From Nephromyces sp. MM_2019 (lineage: Eukaryota; Apicomplexa; Aconoidasida; Nephromycida), in NCBI GenBank assembly GCA_015657535.1, contig JADHZB010000203.1:1-31837 (forward strand): 31,837 nt of DNA, written 5' to 3'. The position numbers and the translations under genes were made by a program. The notes beneath the pieces are model-generated. The model saw only the letters and a list, made by a program, of their open reading frames with translations, did no database searches and had not been told where the DNA came from. Of the stretch, positions 21,366-31,837 are shown piece by piece (position 1 is the stretch's first letter; each line of letters begins with the position of its first letter).

Positions 21366-22598
21366 CTAGTCAACACGTAATTCCTCTAAAATTGTGCGCT
21401 TAGGAGAATAGCTGTGCCAAGTGCCGCCTGCAGGGCGGATTTTATTCATTAAAATACTGCTTATACACTTCTCACATCGTGATTTCTGCATTTCAAGGGC
21501 CATCTGTGCACTGAATGCTAGATGTAATGATAAAGCGATATGATCACACATTTGACTTGACAATGGAGTAAGATAATCTCCTTCTAGAGCACCGCCATGC
21601 GACAACGTGCATCTTTATAATTCAGTGTCAACTCTTCAGAATATGCTGACGACCTCTCTAAGTATATGACTAGGCTGGGTAATCATCCACTTACCCCACA
21701 GATTCTCAAACATGGGCATACGCTTTCCTTGAAATCATTTTTGCTATCCATGAATTAACGCATAAAATCACCTCTAGGCGCTATTGGCATTCCAGGAAAA
21801 TTCATGGTGCACTAATTATATGTGCTTAACAAAGAAAATATTGTATGTACACAGGCAAGCGTTGTGCTTAATGCCATTAAATACGTATCCGCGTAAATTT
21901 TATTTTCTAGTAATATTTTTCGCATTTATAAGTCAATATTAATGGGTATGCGCCTCCATTTTATTGTTACAACTTTGATAGCGCGGCATTCCCTTCCAAC
22001 AGAATTTAATTCAGTTTACCAACAAATAGACAAAAGGATGTAGTTATTCCGTTATACCTAATAATATGACGTATACTACTGTGCTTACGAATCAGGATCT
22101 TAAAGTTATACTTTGTACATAAGCGAACAGAGGAAATCTAGGATAAAAGCGCTATTTGCATTGCCCTACTCAGTGCATGATTTGTCGCGTAGCAGATATG
22201 TAGGATAGGCCGGAAACCATTTTCACAACAAACAAGGGAAGATAAACATTGGGACACGCGGTTACTTCCACTGTTAGCAATATAACACTTGGATGCACTT
22301 TTCCCCGTTCCCTGATCTGAATGATAGCAGAGGGTGTGTCCAGTTCCCATTGTAGTGCCGGGAAGCTGTGATGAACGAGTAGACATTCTAAGAAACTTGA
22401 TGTCATGACGTGGACCACTTCGAGTTTTTGGCTAAAAGCAAACTCGTCAGCAGCCTCTACCCCGGTAGTTCATGTGATACAAATGTGCGACGAGCACCAT
22501 TTCAGGCATTCTAGGGCTTTGCCGTAAATACAAATAAATAAATCGAAACGCTTGACCTTCAGCCAGTTGCCAGCTATTCCAGGAATTTTTTAATAGCA
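21366..22598 (-). other. Candidate exon cluster (4 exons) of an unrecognised minus-strand gene
   Basis: Four segments whose phases all agree: 22598-22461, 22387-22218, 22137-22089 and 21583-21366 (ending in TAG). Gaps are 73, 80 and 505 nt. They include LKNSWNSWQLAEGQAFRFIY, FPALQWELDTPSAIIQIRER and HPSVILLTVEVTACPNVYLP, which alternate like beta-strands and are rich in tryptophan and proline. Segment GC is higher than the flanks. Acceptors are tcatttacag, aagtttcttag, cttttatcctag and a weak gtgctctag; one donor is GTAAGC, the others GTAGAG and GTTTCC. No family recognised; an extracellular beta-rich domain is a guess. An overlapping second frame across 22138-22386 is also open. Confidence 0.35.
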
Positions 22599-23479
22599 CT
22601 GTAAATGAGGCAATTAAAGCATAATCAGTTTGCAACTAAAAAGCATACAATCGTATGCCTGTGTCTTTGCCGTTATCTTGAGCAAATATTGATGTAGGAA
22701 GCGAAATTTCATTGCCTTCATATGCTAGAGGCTAACAGCTCTCACTAAAGTTAAAGGTACACACTCTAAAAAAAATTATACTGCGGTCTAACTTTGATAT
22801 TCCATTAAAAAATATCCATTCCGAGTTTTACACTCAAATAAACTGTATAGCATGAAAAGGAAGCCTGCTATGTCTCTGCGATATTTTTCACTTTGTTGTT
22901 AAGCAAGAAATCATCCAATTGAAACAGCACCGAAAATTATTAATTAATCACTGAGCACGATGTTTGCCTATAAAATCACTGCCTGCTGCAAGGCAAGTTA
23001 CAGGCTCCTGCAGAATTCTGCAACGCTTAAAGCAACGTTTCAGATAGTAGTTGGTAGCGCATAATTTAACCTCCCACCTGGAAATCAAAACATTTCTGCT
23101 AGCTTAAAAGATGAAGTTCAATTACTGGAGAGACAAGCGGCACAGCTTCAATTCACACAGGCGAAATATGTCATATAATTTTCTTTTTTCACGCTTTGCT
23201 TGCGCTAGGAGTTCCTCTATTTGGAAACCTTCAGTAGCGAGAAGGACGAGCTCAACTTTCTGCTGATGTAAATGCTGAAACTAACTTGCTTACATGTCAA
23301 ACTAGCTGGCACACTTGGCTACTTATGTAGTCCTGTTGGCTTCCCCAGTTTGTTCCCCTTATTATCGAAGCATCCATCGGCCTCATCACCTGAATATTTC
23401 ATACAAATAGGGGCCACAAACATTTTAAAAGCACCATAGCATTGTGCATGAGGGCCTAGAAATATTCGTTCCTACAAGA
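22599..23479. other. No gene seen between two minus-strand exon clusters
   Basis: AT-rich unique DNA. One weak minus-strand donor (GTAAGC near 23292) has no convincing exon. It may be an intron joining the clusters or an intergenic spacer. Confidence 0.35.
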
Positions 23480-25180
23480 TTAACAGTGGCAACACTTCGA
23501 AACAACAGGATTTCCAAATGTAGTTGTTACAGAGACACCATCATAATTTTCGCAAACCGATACTGAAAAATGCATAAGCAGATCGAGACATACATTGATG
23601 TCAATGAATCCCTTATATCGTGACCCAGAGGGCCCCGGTAAAAGTCGTTTAATTTGCTTCCATAATGACGTGAAGGAGTCTATAAACTGTACTACAGCTT
23701 TTCATAGCTGATTTAAACTTCCAGCTTCGTTATATTTTCATGCCTAATACATTTGTGTAATACTCAATTAAAAAGACGAATCTTACTTGTATCAATTTCC
23801 TCTCCTTTTGTTACGTAGAAGAGAGCATTTTTAACGTTTGAACTTGGATTTAAAGCCACGTATTTTATATCATCTATCCTTGGGCTATCAAAGAGGCCAT
23901 AGTCAACTTGCTTCCATACTGTCCTGAGAGTGAAACGCCGGCGTGATAAACGTTAGAAAGCTAATTTCAATTTTTATATTGGTTTATAAATAAAAGTGGG
24001 TGTAAAGAAGCGTTGCTATGTGCTAGACATTAAATTATAGTAGTAAAGTTATCATCTCTAGCTAGTGACTTAGGTCCAATTTATATTGCTTTACTTTACT
24101 AAATGAAAGCAACTTGAGAAACGCACACACTACATACTGAACGGGGCTTGTGCATGCTGAAAACTTCGCCGCGGCAACGTTATATATTTTTTACTAATTT
24201 TTCTACCAGAAGTGTAAGCTAAACAGTCTGGTTGCTTTATATGCCACAATTCACAAAAGTATACACCGCAGGAGGAACCTATTTCTAACAGTCAAGGAAA
24301 ATATCGATTGGTGGAAACTAGTAGAGCCAAAAGACGCTACTTTAATTAACATGCTTGCACTTTCGCTATGTGGCTTCAAGCGGCCCTGGCTCTCTAATGA
24401 AGATACGGCATTAGTCGACTGTTATTTAACTCTGAAGTTTCGCATAAGATCAAACTAGCAACAGCAATTTTTGGCCTGGAAACTTCTACCTGTATAAATA
24501 CTAATATTAATTAACGATCACTCAAGAGTTGTTCATTTAACGAGGCTAGTGTGCGCACAACATAGGGGAAAAAATTGCAAAATTCTTACCCATTTAGAGG
24601 TTTTCCGTACATTGATATCGCAATTTTTTTATCCAATTTGGTTAGGACTACCATAAATGTATCCGAATTGGAACTGAAAATAGTAAAAATTGGCGAAAAA
24701 TGAAATACAATTAATACTTTGCAGCTTAAGTTATCATAGCATACAAATTTTCATCTTCACAGATTGTTGGGATTTGAAAAAAAATGTTAATAAGCATCAC
24801 TTTGCTTCCAAGATACCACGCTTTATCAACGCTTAGCTGCAATTGCAGGTCCTTTTCGGCGCTGATAATTAATGACGAAAAAGAAAGAAAGAACTCAGAA
24901 TTGACACAAGTTTTTCCAGGCTGAAAATCACCAATATAACTACTAGAAGCTCTGTTATCGGCTGCATTATTAGAAAATTTGTTAGACAACCGCTTCATAT
25001 AATTTTATTAAAAAGCACGATTTTATGCGCTTATTGGCAAAAGTTTAGAGCCAACCGTATAGGTGCTTCCGTATGTGCGAAAGGCAGCCATCGCCCAGAT
25101 TTATCAAAAATTTTCAGATTTATTTTATATCCGTTGCTACTACTCTTTGCATCCGCCGCCGGATTCGGAACCTTGTGGAC
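23480..25180 (-). other. Candidate exon cluster (5 exons), possible lectin-like beta-sandwich
   Basis: Phase-compatible segments: 25180-25056, 24861-24745, 24673-24590, 23923-23787 and 23562-23480. Acceptors are strong (cttcaatttag, a long T/C tract before tatcag, actattttcag, ttcactctcag, catttttcag), and two donors are GTAAGA. Key stretches are KINLKIFDKSGRWLPFAHTE, LQLQLSVDKAWYLGSK, DTFMVVLTKLDKKIAISMYG, VWKQVDYGLFDSPRIDDIKY and VALNPSSNVKNALFYVTKG. The order 'hydrophobic strand, charged turn, strand ending in YG, tryptophan, then IDDIKYVAL' resembles the C-terminal half of galectin or farnesoic-acid-methyltransferase-like beta-sandwiches; that is inference. The last segment may end in CCHC and a stop, or splice earlier. 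Start and signal peptide were not found. Confidence 0.4.
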
Positions 25181-26418
25181 CTAAATTGAAGAGGCTATGT
25201 TGTGATGGATAACAATTCCTAATCAAACTATAGAACTTGTAGCATCATTGGTAATTCAAAGTATCATTCGAAATGAAATAGCACGCTTCAGCAGCAATAC
25301 CCTCATTTGTTACGCAAGTGTTTCAGGATGGTTCTCGCGCAGTGGCATTACTTAACCGTACAAAAACTTGATTTTCAGGCATTCTATCAGTATTTCAACT
25401 GCTGGTAGAAAAATTACAAGTATGCCTCTACTTCAAGCAGGCTATCGGTGGCTTTAACATCGCGAGGGCAGCAAAAATTACAAGCCTTACAGTTAAAACT
25501 CCAACTGGCGTCGCTCCACGGATATTATATGAAGGGGCCTAGAGATAACAAAAAAGTCTTGACGAGGTAAAGTAGACGAAAGCGTGATTATTTCATTCTT
25601 ACAGCGCACTTGCTACTTCTAACGAAGATTCAGGTAGCAGCTATTACCAAAATAAAAATGCTTAGGCTATGAATATGTAAAATACGCTATTAGTACTGTT
25701 TCTTAAGTAAGCTTTTTTTGCTTTACAATTAACTTATGAACGTAAATAGTTTCCATTAACAAATTCAAATTAAAATTTGGTTTTTGTAGCTCTGCATAAA
25801 GGAGCCAAAATTAACCAGTAACTCAGCTCAACATAACCTCTACACTTTCAGGGGGAAGAAAGTTCGGCACTTCACCCATACACGTTAAAACGTTCAACAT
25901 ATTTCACATGGGGTACAATTAACTTCATGTTTCCTCGACTTTTTCGGAGTATCAGGGCGATGCTACTCACTTCACGAAGAGCCTCGCAACTTGGAAATTC
26001 CATAAAATTTGCATTCTACTGTGTGATGCAACCTATCTAGCAAAAAAAGTGATTAATGGTTAGATTATGAAAACATGAGTCCGTTGTAACTATGCGGCCA
26101 CAAATATCACTTAGGCAAATTTCCAAATATGGCGCTAAACTCAAATAACACGCGTAACAGCGTCACACCCGGTCGATCAGTTTAGAAGTGAAAACAGCGT
26201 TTGAGCATTTGGAAATCATCTATTAGAAGAGTAGTAACTATCGAAAATGAGTTAATTGCGGCTTTAAATTTTTATCTATCGGCGGTATTGTTGGTAAATA
26301 TATGCAAGAAATCATGTATTGTTAGCGCATATCTAAATGCTTCTAATGTGGTATCTATCTGTATTTACTGCTGAGCGATAGAGTTATATCTTGCCTTGCC
26401 AGCACGATTTTCATTTAC
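25181..26418. other. Probable intronic or unassigned DNA
   Basis: AT-rich DNA between candidate exons. Two weak minus-strand exon candidates are visible: one after the acceptor cactttttttgctag near 26020, and one of 38 nt after ttttggtaatag ending at a GTAAGA donor near 25615. Their phases do not link cleanly to the neighbours. Confidence 0.3.
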
Positions 26419-26830
26419 CCACAAAATCCCAAATCCGTAAGCTTAAATGCAAGAAATCTATGTCTAAAACACATACGCTTTTTGTTGGTGGAACGCGATC
26501 TTCATCCTCTGAGAAAAATGTGATGCGCAGTCCTGAATTTTTGCTAAATCCAGTTCCGGAAATACGTATTATCTGACCTGTTGATAGAGTTGTCTTGAAC
26601 TGGAGCCGGTCACAGCGAAACAAAGTCTCAGGTGATGATATGGAAGCCAAGACTGCATCACGTGTGATATCAAAATTGGGATTATATGTTGCATTTTAGA
26701 ATGCATGAATTTACTTACGAAAGCTCTTTTGCACGTACTCTCATTTCAAGTGAACTCATGATGATTTGCTTGAATACGCCGTCGTGCATTAGCGAATTGA
26801 TACGGTGACCGGGGCGGTGTGCCACTTTTG
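26419..26830 (-). other. Candidate exons upstream of the lectin-like cluster
   Basis: Exon 26652-26419 has 77 open codons between an acceptor gtgatgcag and a GTAAAT donor. It includes FKTTLSTGQIIRISGTGF and SVCVLDIDFLHLSLRIWDFV, whose pattern recalls the N-terminal strands of galectin-type folds. Upstream, 26830-26719 contains HRPGHRINSLMHDGVFKQII in a GC-rich patch and ends at a near-perfect GTAAGT donor. That donor is out of phase with 26652, whereas an internal donor at 26734 would fit. The first segment could therefore belong to another exon order. A further possible downstream exon lies near 26020-25957. The family assignment is a guess. Confidence 0.35.
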
Positions 26831-29800
26831 CTGCTCATTCGAGAAGCACGCTATAATTAAACTAGACTTTACTGGACCCCTAAGTTAAAGGCCAGCTCGT
26901 TTACGGCAAAACGCAACCTAGACAACTCTCGTAGTGCAGTTGGCTTACATACGATCGAAATCAAAACCTCTTCGCAAAATTTTTCAAAAATATGTGGGCA
27001 CAAATAGGGTGGTAATGAAGCCGTCTTTGCAAAGGGAGTAGCATGTGGTACTACTGTACAACATGCTACCCCCACGAATTAACTTGCCGAGCATGGACAC
27101 TTATTTCACTTTTTCTCTATGAGCCACACAGAATGATTTTATCGCCCGTAGTAAGCACTAACTTGCATTAGCCTCGGAAGCTTTAGTATGACTGATTTCG
27201 CCATTAGTTGATAGCAATGTTGCGACGTCTGGAGAGCTCAAAACCTTTTGGCTCTGACAGCCTACTGTAAAGGGATAGGCATCTTTAATTAGGCAGCATA
27301 TTAAGAGTGCCAACATGTTATACATAGGCCAATGGCGTCGCTACGACTGCATCATATTCCACTAAACTATAAATGACAACATATCACCGACATTTTTATT
27401 AGAAAAAAGTTTTTGAATGCATAAAATCGTGCTTTCTCTTCACTCTACAAGCCCTTCATGCTCACTTCTAAATCTATTAGACTTGTGTTTCACGCCTGAA
27501 GTAGCTAGTAGTGATGTCTGGATTTAATTGCGGTATATTGGAGTGAGAAATTATGCACAACGCACGGTTATTCCAATGTTGAACTAAGTGCAATGTAACG
27601 AAAGTTCCATTACTAGACTCTCCCTACCTGCGGCATCACATTCATGGTTGCTCCGCAGCGCATCACAGTTCAGTAAAAGATAAACAAATCCTCCAAAAAG
27701 GCAGGCTGCTTTCCTTATGGTGTACATTTTACTATCTTTACATTAATATACCTGTGATGATATACACTATAACTAGAGCGGTCCCAAGTATTATTGCCTG
27801 TTAGACCAGACACGGAAGCATGGAAAAGCTATTCTTCATGGCAGGGAAAATGTATGGGAGTGAGCAGATATTGCTTCATGAAAACCGAAGCTATTTTGAA
27901 TATTAAGTGAGTGATTTTTTTGCGATATAAAAATCATCATTGTGCAGAACTTTAGTCGCTTCGCTGGGGAGATTTCGGTCCTCACAATCAAACAGCTAAT
28001 GGTTTAAAAGTATAAATAGGTTGTAAAATTACGCATTGAAAAAATTGTAAAGCTTATTACATATTCTCGGCAGTGTTCACTATAAAAAAAAGGTAATTTG
28101 CGTAATGTATTTTCCAAGGCTGACAGTGCCTTTCTCCCGGCATAGTCAAGTAATTATTGTATGTTCGCTGCTGTTATTGTCTCTGAAAATATCTGTGTCA
28201 CTATTCACACTGGTATACGCCACAGTTGCAGCGCAGTAATGTTGTAACTACCCTACCCAGTTTCTATTGTGCAATGTGAAAACCTATCAATAAAGGTTTT
28301 TTTCTTCACTTCTTCCTTCCAGAAAGCAATCATACATATAGCAAGAAATATTAATCAAGAATAGCTTTGGCTCCTATAATCTTGGGGAGTGTTCAACTAA
28401 ATCAATTAGGTAGTTACGCAAAGCAAATACTGCGCAAAAAATTTATGTGATAACACTATTATTTTCAGCCGCTTTTCTCTAGATGCTACCATCAAAAGCA
28501 GAAGAAATTTATCGAAGGAAATTTCTTTCAATTCCTGATGCAAGTTCCCCCGAATAACAGCCAATTAGCGAAATTAAAAATATGCTGCTCGAGAAACCCA
28601 TTATTGTAATATTACACGCCAGGAAGCTATAATTTTTGCACACTTTTCCACCAGTAATTTATAGCGATTAACTTGAATTCCTAAGATGAACCATTAGTGG
28701 CAAGAGCCTATTTTGAAATTCTCTAGAAGCATCCTTCCTCCTATTATATTATTGCGCCCAAATTTTTGAAGACTAAAGCGCTTTTTCAATACCTTATGTA
28801 CCTCTTTAATGCAAGCATTACATCTTGCCATATGCAGGCAAGCTCCTAAACACTTGAGTTACCTCGTATGTTCATCGAGTGTAGTTGCTATCAAGGAAAA
28901 GGTTTTACGATAGGTTGGTTTCAAATGAACTAAAAAATTCCCTTTATGAAAATTTTATACGCGTCACGACCTACCTACAGAAGCTTGGCTGTGTACTTTG
29001 CTGAATGCCTCAAACATTGCATCCACCATGCGCAATAATTGCTCTTTCTACATTACTTCCAGTAGCATTTATAGTTTAATCTCATCATAATACATTTTGT
29101 GGTGTATTGATGCAATCCTACTTCACTTCACACTTGCGCTACTACTGAAATTCATGCCATATTCATTAGCATGTTTGACTACACAAAATTCACCATTTCA
29201 ATTCCTCTTGTGATAATCAGCGAGCTTCTAGCAAAAGTGGTGAATTTGCTAGTTAAGCATTAGCACCTTTATATTTGATTCTGCCACATTTTGACAGCAT
29301 GCAACGCTGCCTAATGCTTCAATTATAGGTGAATGATCATGCGCTTAACAACTATGGTAGTCCCATTCGCTGCACATTTTTCCAAAAGCAATTCGCCAGG
29401 GTATTATACCAATAATCACCTTACTCCGTAAAATTTCGGCGCTACTCCGTGGTATACTTCTACGGTATGGCTATTGCTATATCATGCAACTGTGACATTA
29501 GCCCCTGTAGGGGTTTGCCAGCGAGCTGTGAATTCCTTGAATAATAAAATCTTAGTACGCTATTATTGTGCTTACCTCGACGCCTTCACCAGTGATGTCA
29601 TATATTGGAAGAGACTATAAAGCGTCAGTAAGGCTTCGAGTTTGCAATAGTATAGCAAATTAGTAAGCTCCGCATTCAAATGTGTATTCGCTCACTAAAG
29701 GTTTACTGGATGCAGCCTTGGGAGGTACAGTTGAGAACACTTTGAGAGTCTTGCTTTTAAAAAAATTTCACTTATCAAGGAAAAAAAATGTTTTGAAGAT

Positions 29801-30700
29801 CTTAATTACTTCAGCGCTGCTGCGTAAACATTTTGATCACATTTTGCGCTAAGGCAAAGCGTATAGTATAGCAGAGAATAAATATGCTTAAAATAGGGAA
29901 GCATAGCACGCGAATATTTCTATGCATCTGCCGGACGTACAGCCCCCCTAGTCCTACAATAGAGATCGTAGTACAGCAAGCCTCGGTCGTTATCACGAAG
30001 GAGCACCACTGTCCATAGTGAAACCAGCTAGAATGTGAGGTGTATGGTAGTTACTTGTACCAATATGGCAACGTTTACAACATTTATGTAAAGCTTCGTA
30101 CCTTTATTGCTAACCAGATGTAATATGCCATACATCTGAAAAAGCAGCAAACACTTGCACCACAGCTTTGGTAGCTTTGTGCGCGCGATGAGCCGTGTCA
30201 TAGATTATCACCGCTTAGAGTCGTAGCTTCATTTCAGTTCGTAAACTTTCTAAGAAATCTTCTAACAATCGTGCATGAGATCTCTTGCAGTCGATAAGCC
30301 TAGAGGAAATGCTTCGTGAAAGGACACCACTTAAGCTCTGACATAAAACTCGGCACACCTCTATAAGGTGATGCGAATTATAGCAGTAACGCTGTTAGGG
30401 GTGATGGATAAAATGACAAGCATCGAAAAAAAGCACGGCTACTGTGCCGCGACCAGTCGGAGCCATTACTATCAAGCGAAACATACTAGCTATTCTGTTA
30501 GTAGCATCGGAATACAATTTTTCATAATCTGTGCAAGCTCGTACCTCTTCAAGTCAAATCCTTGAAACCTGACTTACGTCTACAGTAAAAAATAGATTGT
30601 AGCACTAAAAGGAAAGTCATCCAGGAAGAAATTCTTTATATTTAAGTGAGTCGCAACAAGGGCACCGACCTGCCAGATTTTGTTTTAGCGTCAAATCCAC
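26831..30700. other. No supportable gene
   Basis: AT-rich unique DNA without CA/TG repeats. Minus-strand frames at 26869-27075 and 29811-29996 and a plus-strand frame at 30368-30565 are open for 60-70 codons, which chance explains. No RNA gene, inverted repeat family or transposon terminus recognised. Confidence 0.45.
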
Positions 30701-30883
30701 TTAACATGACCCTACAGCATTATAAAAAAAAGATCCAACGATAATATTTTGTAGCAAAGCTAGTTAATTCCGCAGGTCGATCTAACAATAAGCACTAGCG
30801 ACGCTTATCGAAACGAAGAAGCGCACAAACGCACACAAGTAAGCATGCCTACTAAAATTTCCATGATTACCACTGCAAAGAAA

Positions 30884-31108
30884 TTATCGCTTAATTGCAT
30901 CACGCCGCTTATTAAAAGTACGACGCGATACTGTATAGAGCCAGAGAATGGTGCAAGACACATATAGGACAAGAATTAATAGAAAAGCCAAAAACCCTTG
31001 AAGCCCCTGGACAACAAAGCATGGTGCCTCAGTTACGCTAGCAGTCACACAATTAAAAAAGAAATATAGAAGCAGCAGCATATAACAGCGACAGCTAAAG
31101 ATAAGCAC
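30884..31108 (-). CDS. Small membrane-protein-like ORF or 3' exon (74 codons), tentative
   Basis: The frame from an ATG at 31108 gives an N-terminal hydrophobic stretch (about residues 9-23, ending NCVTA), a short polar part with two cysteines' worth of flanking sequence, a second hydrophobic segment (LQGFLAFLLILVLYVSCTIL) and a very basic end (RRTFNKRRDAIKR). This could be a signal peptide plus a single-pass protein with a short cytosolic tail. An acceptor-like tatctttag just inside the frame means it could instead be a terminal exon. The plus strand is A/C-rich from here to the window end, as over XPO1, which fits minus-strand transcription. Family not recognised. Confidence 0.3.
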   Translation of the reverse strand: MLIFSCRCYMLLLLYFFFNCVTASVTEAPCFVVQGLQGFLAFLLILVLYVSCTILWLYTVSRRTFNKRRDAIKR

Positions 31109-31374
31109 CAGTGTCTACATATATGCAACTGGCACTACAGAAGAATATTATTCCTCTAATAATAACGCTATCGTCATTAACCATTAGGATGCAAAGATTC
31201 AGATAGAGTATTCCGAGCATCACCAGGAGTGACTAAGTTTCATCGCCGTTCGGTTCCAACAAGAATCTAGATTATAGAGTTGCCTGTTTAACAGCTAACA
31301 TCTAGGGATCAGGCTAATATACAGAACAATAATACTTCAGGAATTAATAGCTAGCATTCACATCATCATCAATG

Positions 31375-31610
31375 CCTGAAACCACGAAATCACATTACCC
31401 CATTCCATGTCAAGCATTGAAGGCCTACAAATAAAGTGTGCCTCAAACGAAAGAGGAAAAAATTTATAAAGCCTAGACCGTACAAGAAACATTTCAAAGT
31501 ATAATCGACCAGGGAATAGTACTTACCTTAAGGACAGCAACTTATAGCGTAACACACAAAAACACACCAACGTCGCACCTACAACTCAAAACTGAGAGTA
31601 CCACCAGAAT
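31375..31610 (-). other. Candidate minus-strand exon pair with consensus donor
   Basis: A short open segment ends at a perfect AAG|GTAAGT donor near 31536. It can join in phase to a 26-nt segment (PSMLDMEW) that follows the acceptor actttatttgtag and ends near 31400 at GTAATG. Segments this short have little coding evidence. The splice signals and the A/C-rich plus strand are the reason to list them. Confidence 0.2.
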
Positions 31611-31837
31611 GTTTTAGAATTAGTAATCGAAATACATAACTTATAACCTTACAAGTGCAACACAACAGTCAGGAACTTAAAGAAATAAATTCGGGCAAAA
31701 CGCACGGCAAAATAAAAAAGCACTAGCACATTTAACGCAACAGCATCCAGCTTAACCACTAGAGCTCAAAAGACATCTTCATAACGCCCAAATATAGAAG
31801 CATAGGCATTAACGTAGAGACATAACGGTTTACTATA

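Noticed and set aside
22138..22418. Two overlapping minus-strand 82-codon frames as independent genes
   Set aside because: They overlap in different frames, so at most one is coding. The splice-bounded one was kept as part of an exon cluster, the other discarded.
1..31837. CRISPR arrays, insertion sequences, tRNA or rRNA genes
   Set aside because: No direct-repeat and spacer pattern, no transposase frame or terminal inverted repeats, and no tRNA box or rRNA signature were visible. The tandem repeats lack unique spacers.

Overview
The window looks like nuclear DNA of an apicomplexan or close relative. It carries a conventional spliceosomal gene with many small GT-AG introns, and a VWA adhesin whose architecture (signal peptide, VWA domain, membrane span, short acidic tail) is that of the gliding-motility TRAP family. 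No bacterial signatures (operons, Shine-Dalgarno sites), rRNA, tRNA or CRISPR were seen. I cannot name the species.

Region 1 (1 to about 10.3 kb) is saturated with CA/TG microsatellite-like sequence. On the minus strand it holds the N-terminal 40% of exportin-1 (CRM1/XPO1), which I rebuilt as 11 exons (6401 down to 747); the gene continues beyond the left edge. Every exon was placed by similarity to CRM1 and by phase-compatible GT-AG junctions. A 46-50 bp minisatellite lies in the first recognised intron. Between 6.5 and 9.95 kb there may be further minus-strand exons, and one acidic plus-strand exon candidate, but no gene I can name.

Region 2 (about 10.4 to 30.7 kb) has a quite different texture: about 38-40% GC, almost no CA/TG repeats and no strand skew. 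Its one secure gene is the plus-strand TRAP-like gene at 16086-18400. The long reading frame there is only the middle exon. A phase-matched upstream exon supplies the signal peptide, and a phase-matched GC-rich downstream exon supplies a basic then acidic cytoplasmic tail, giving a 419-residue protein. On the minus strand facing it (26.8 to 18.6 kb) are three clusters of phase-compatible candidate exons, one resembling a lectin-like beta-sandwich. These are inference from splice sites, frame and composition, and chance open frames are common in such DNA.

Region 3 (30.7 kb to the end) becomes AC-rich on the plus strand again, as over exportin-1, suggesting another minus-strand intron-rich gene entering from the right. 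A short membrane-protein-like frame lies at 30884-31108.

The two secure genes are functionally unrelated: one is housekeeping nuclear export, the other a probable surface or microneme adhesin linked to gliding and attachment.
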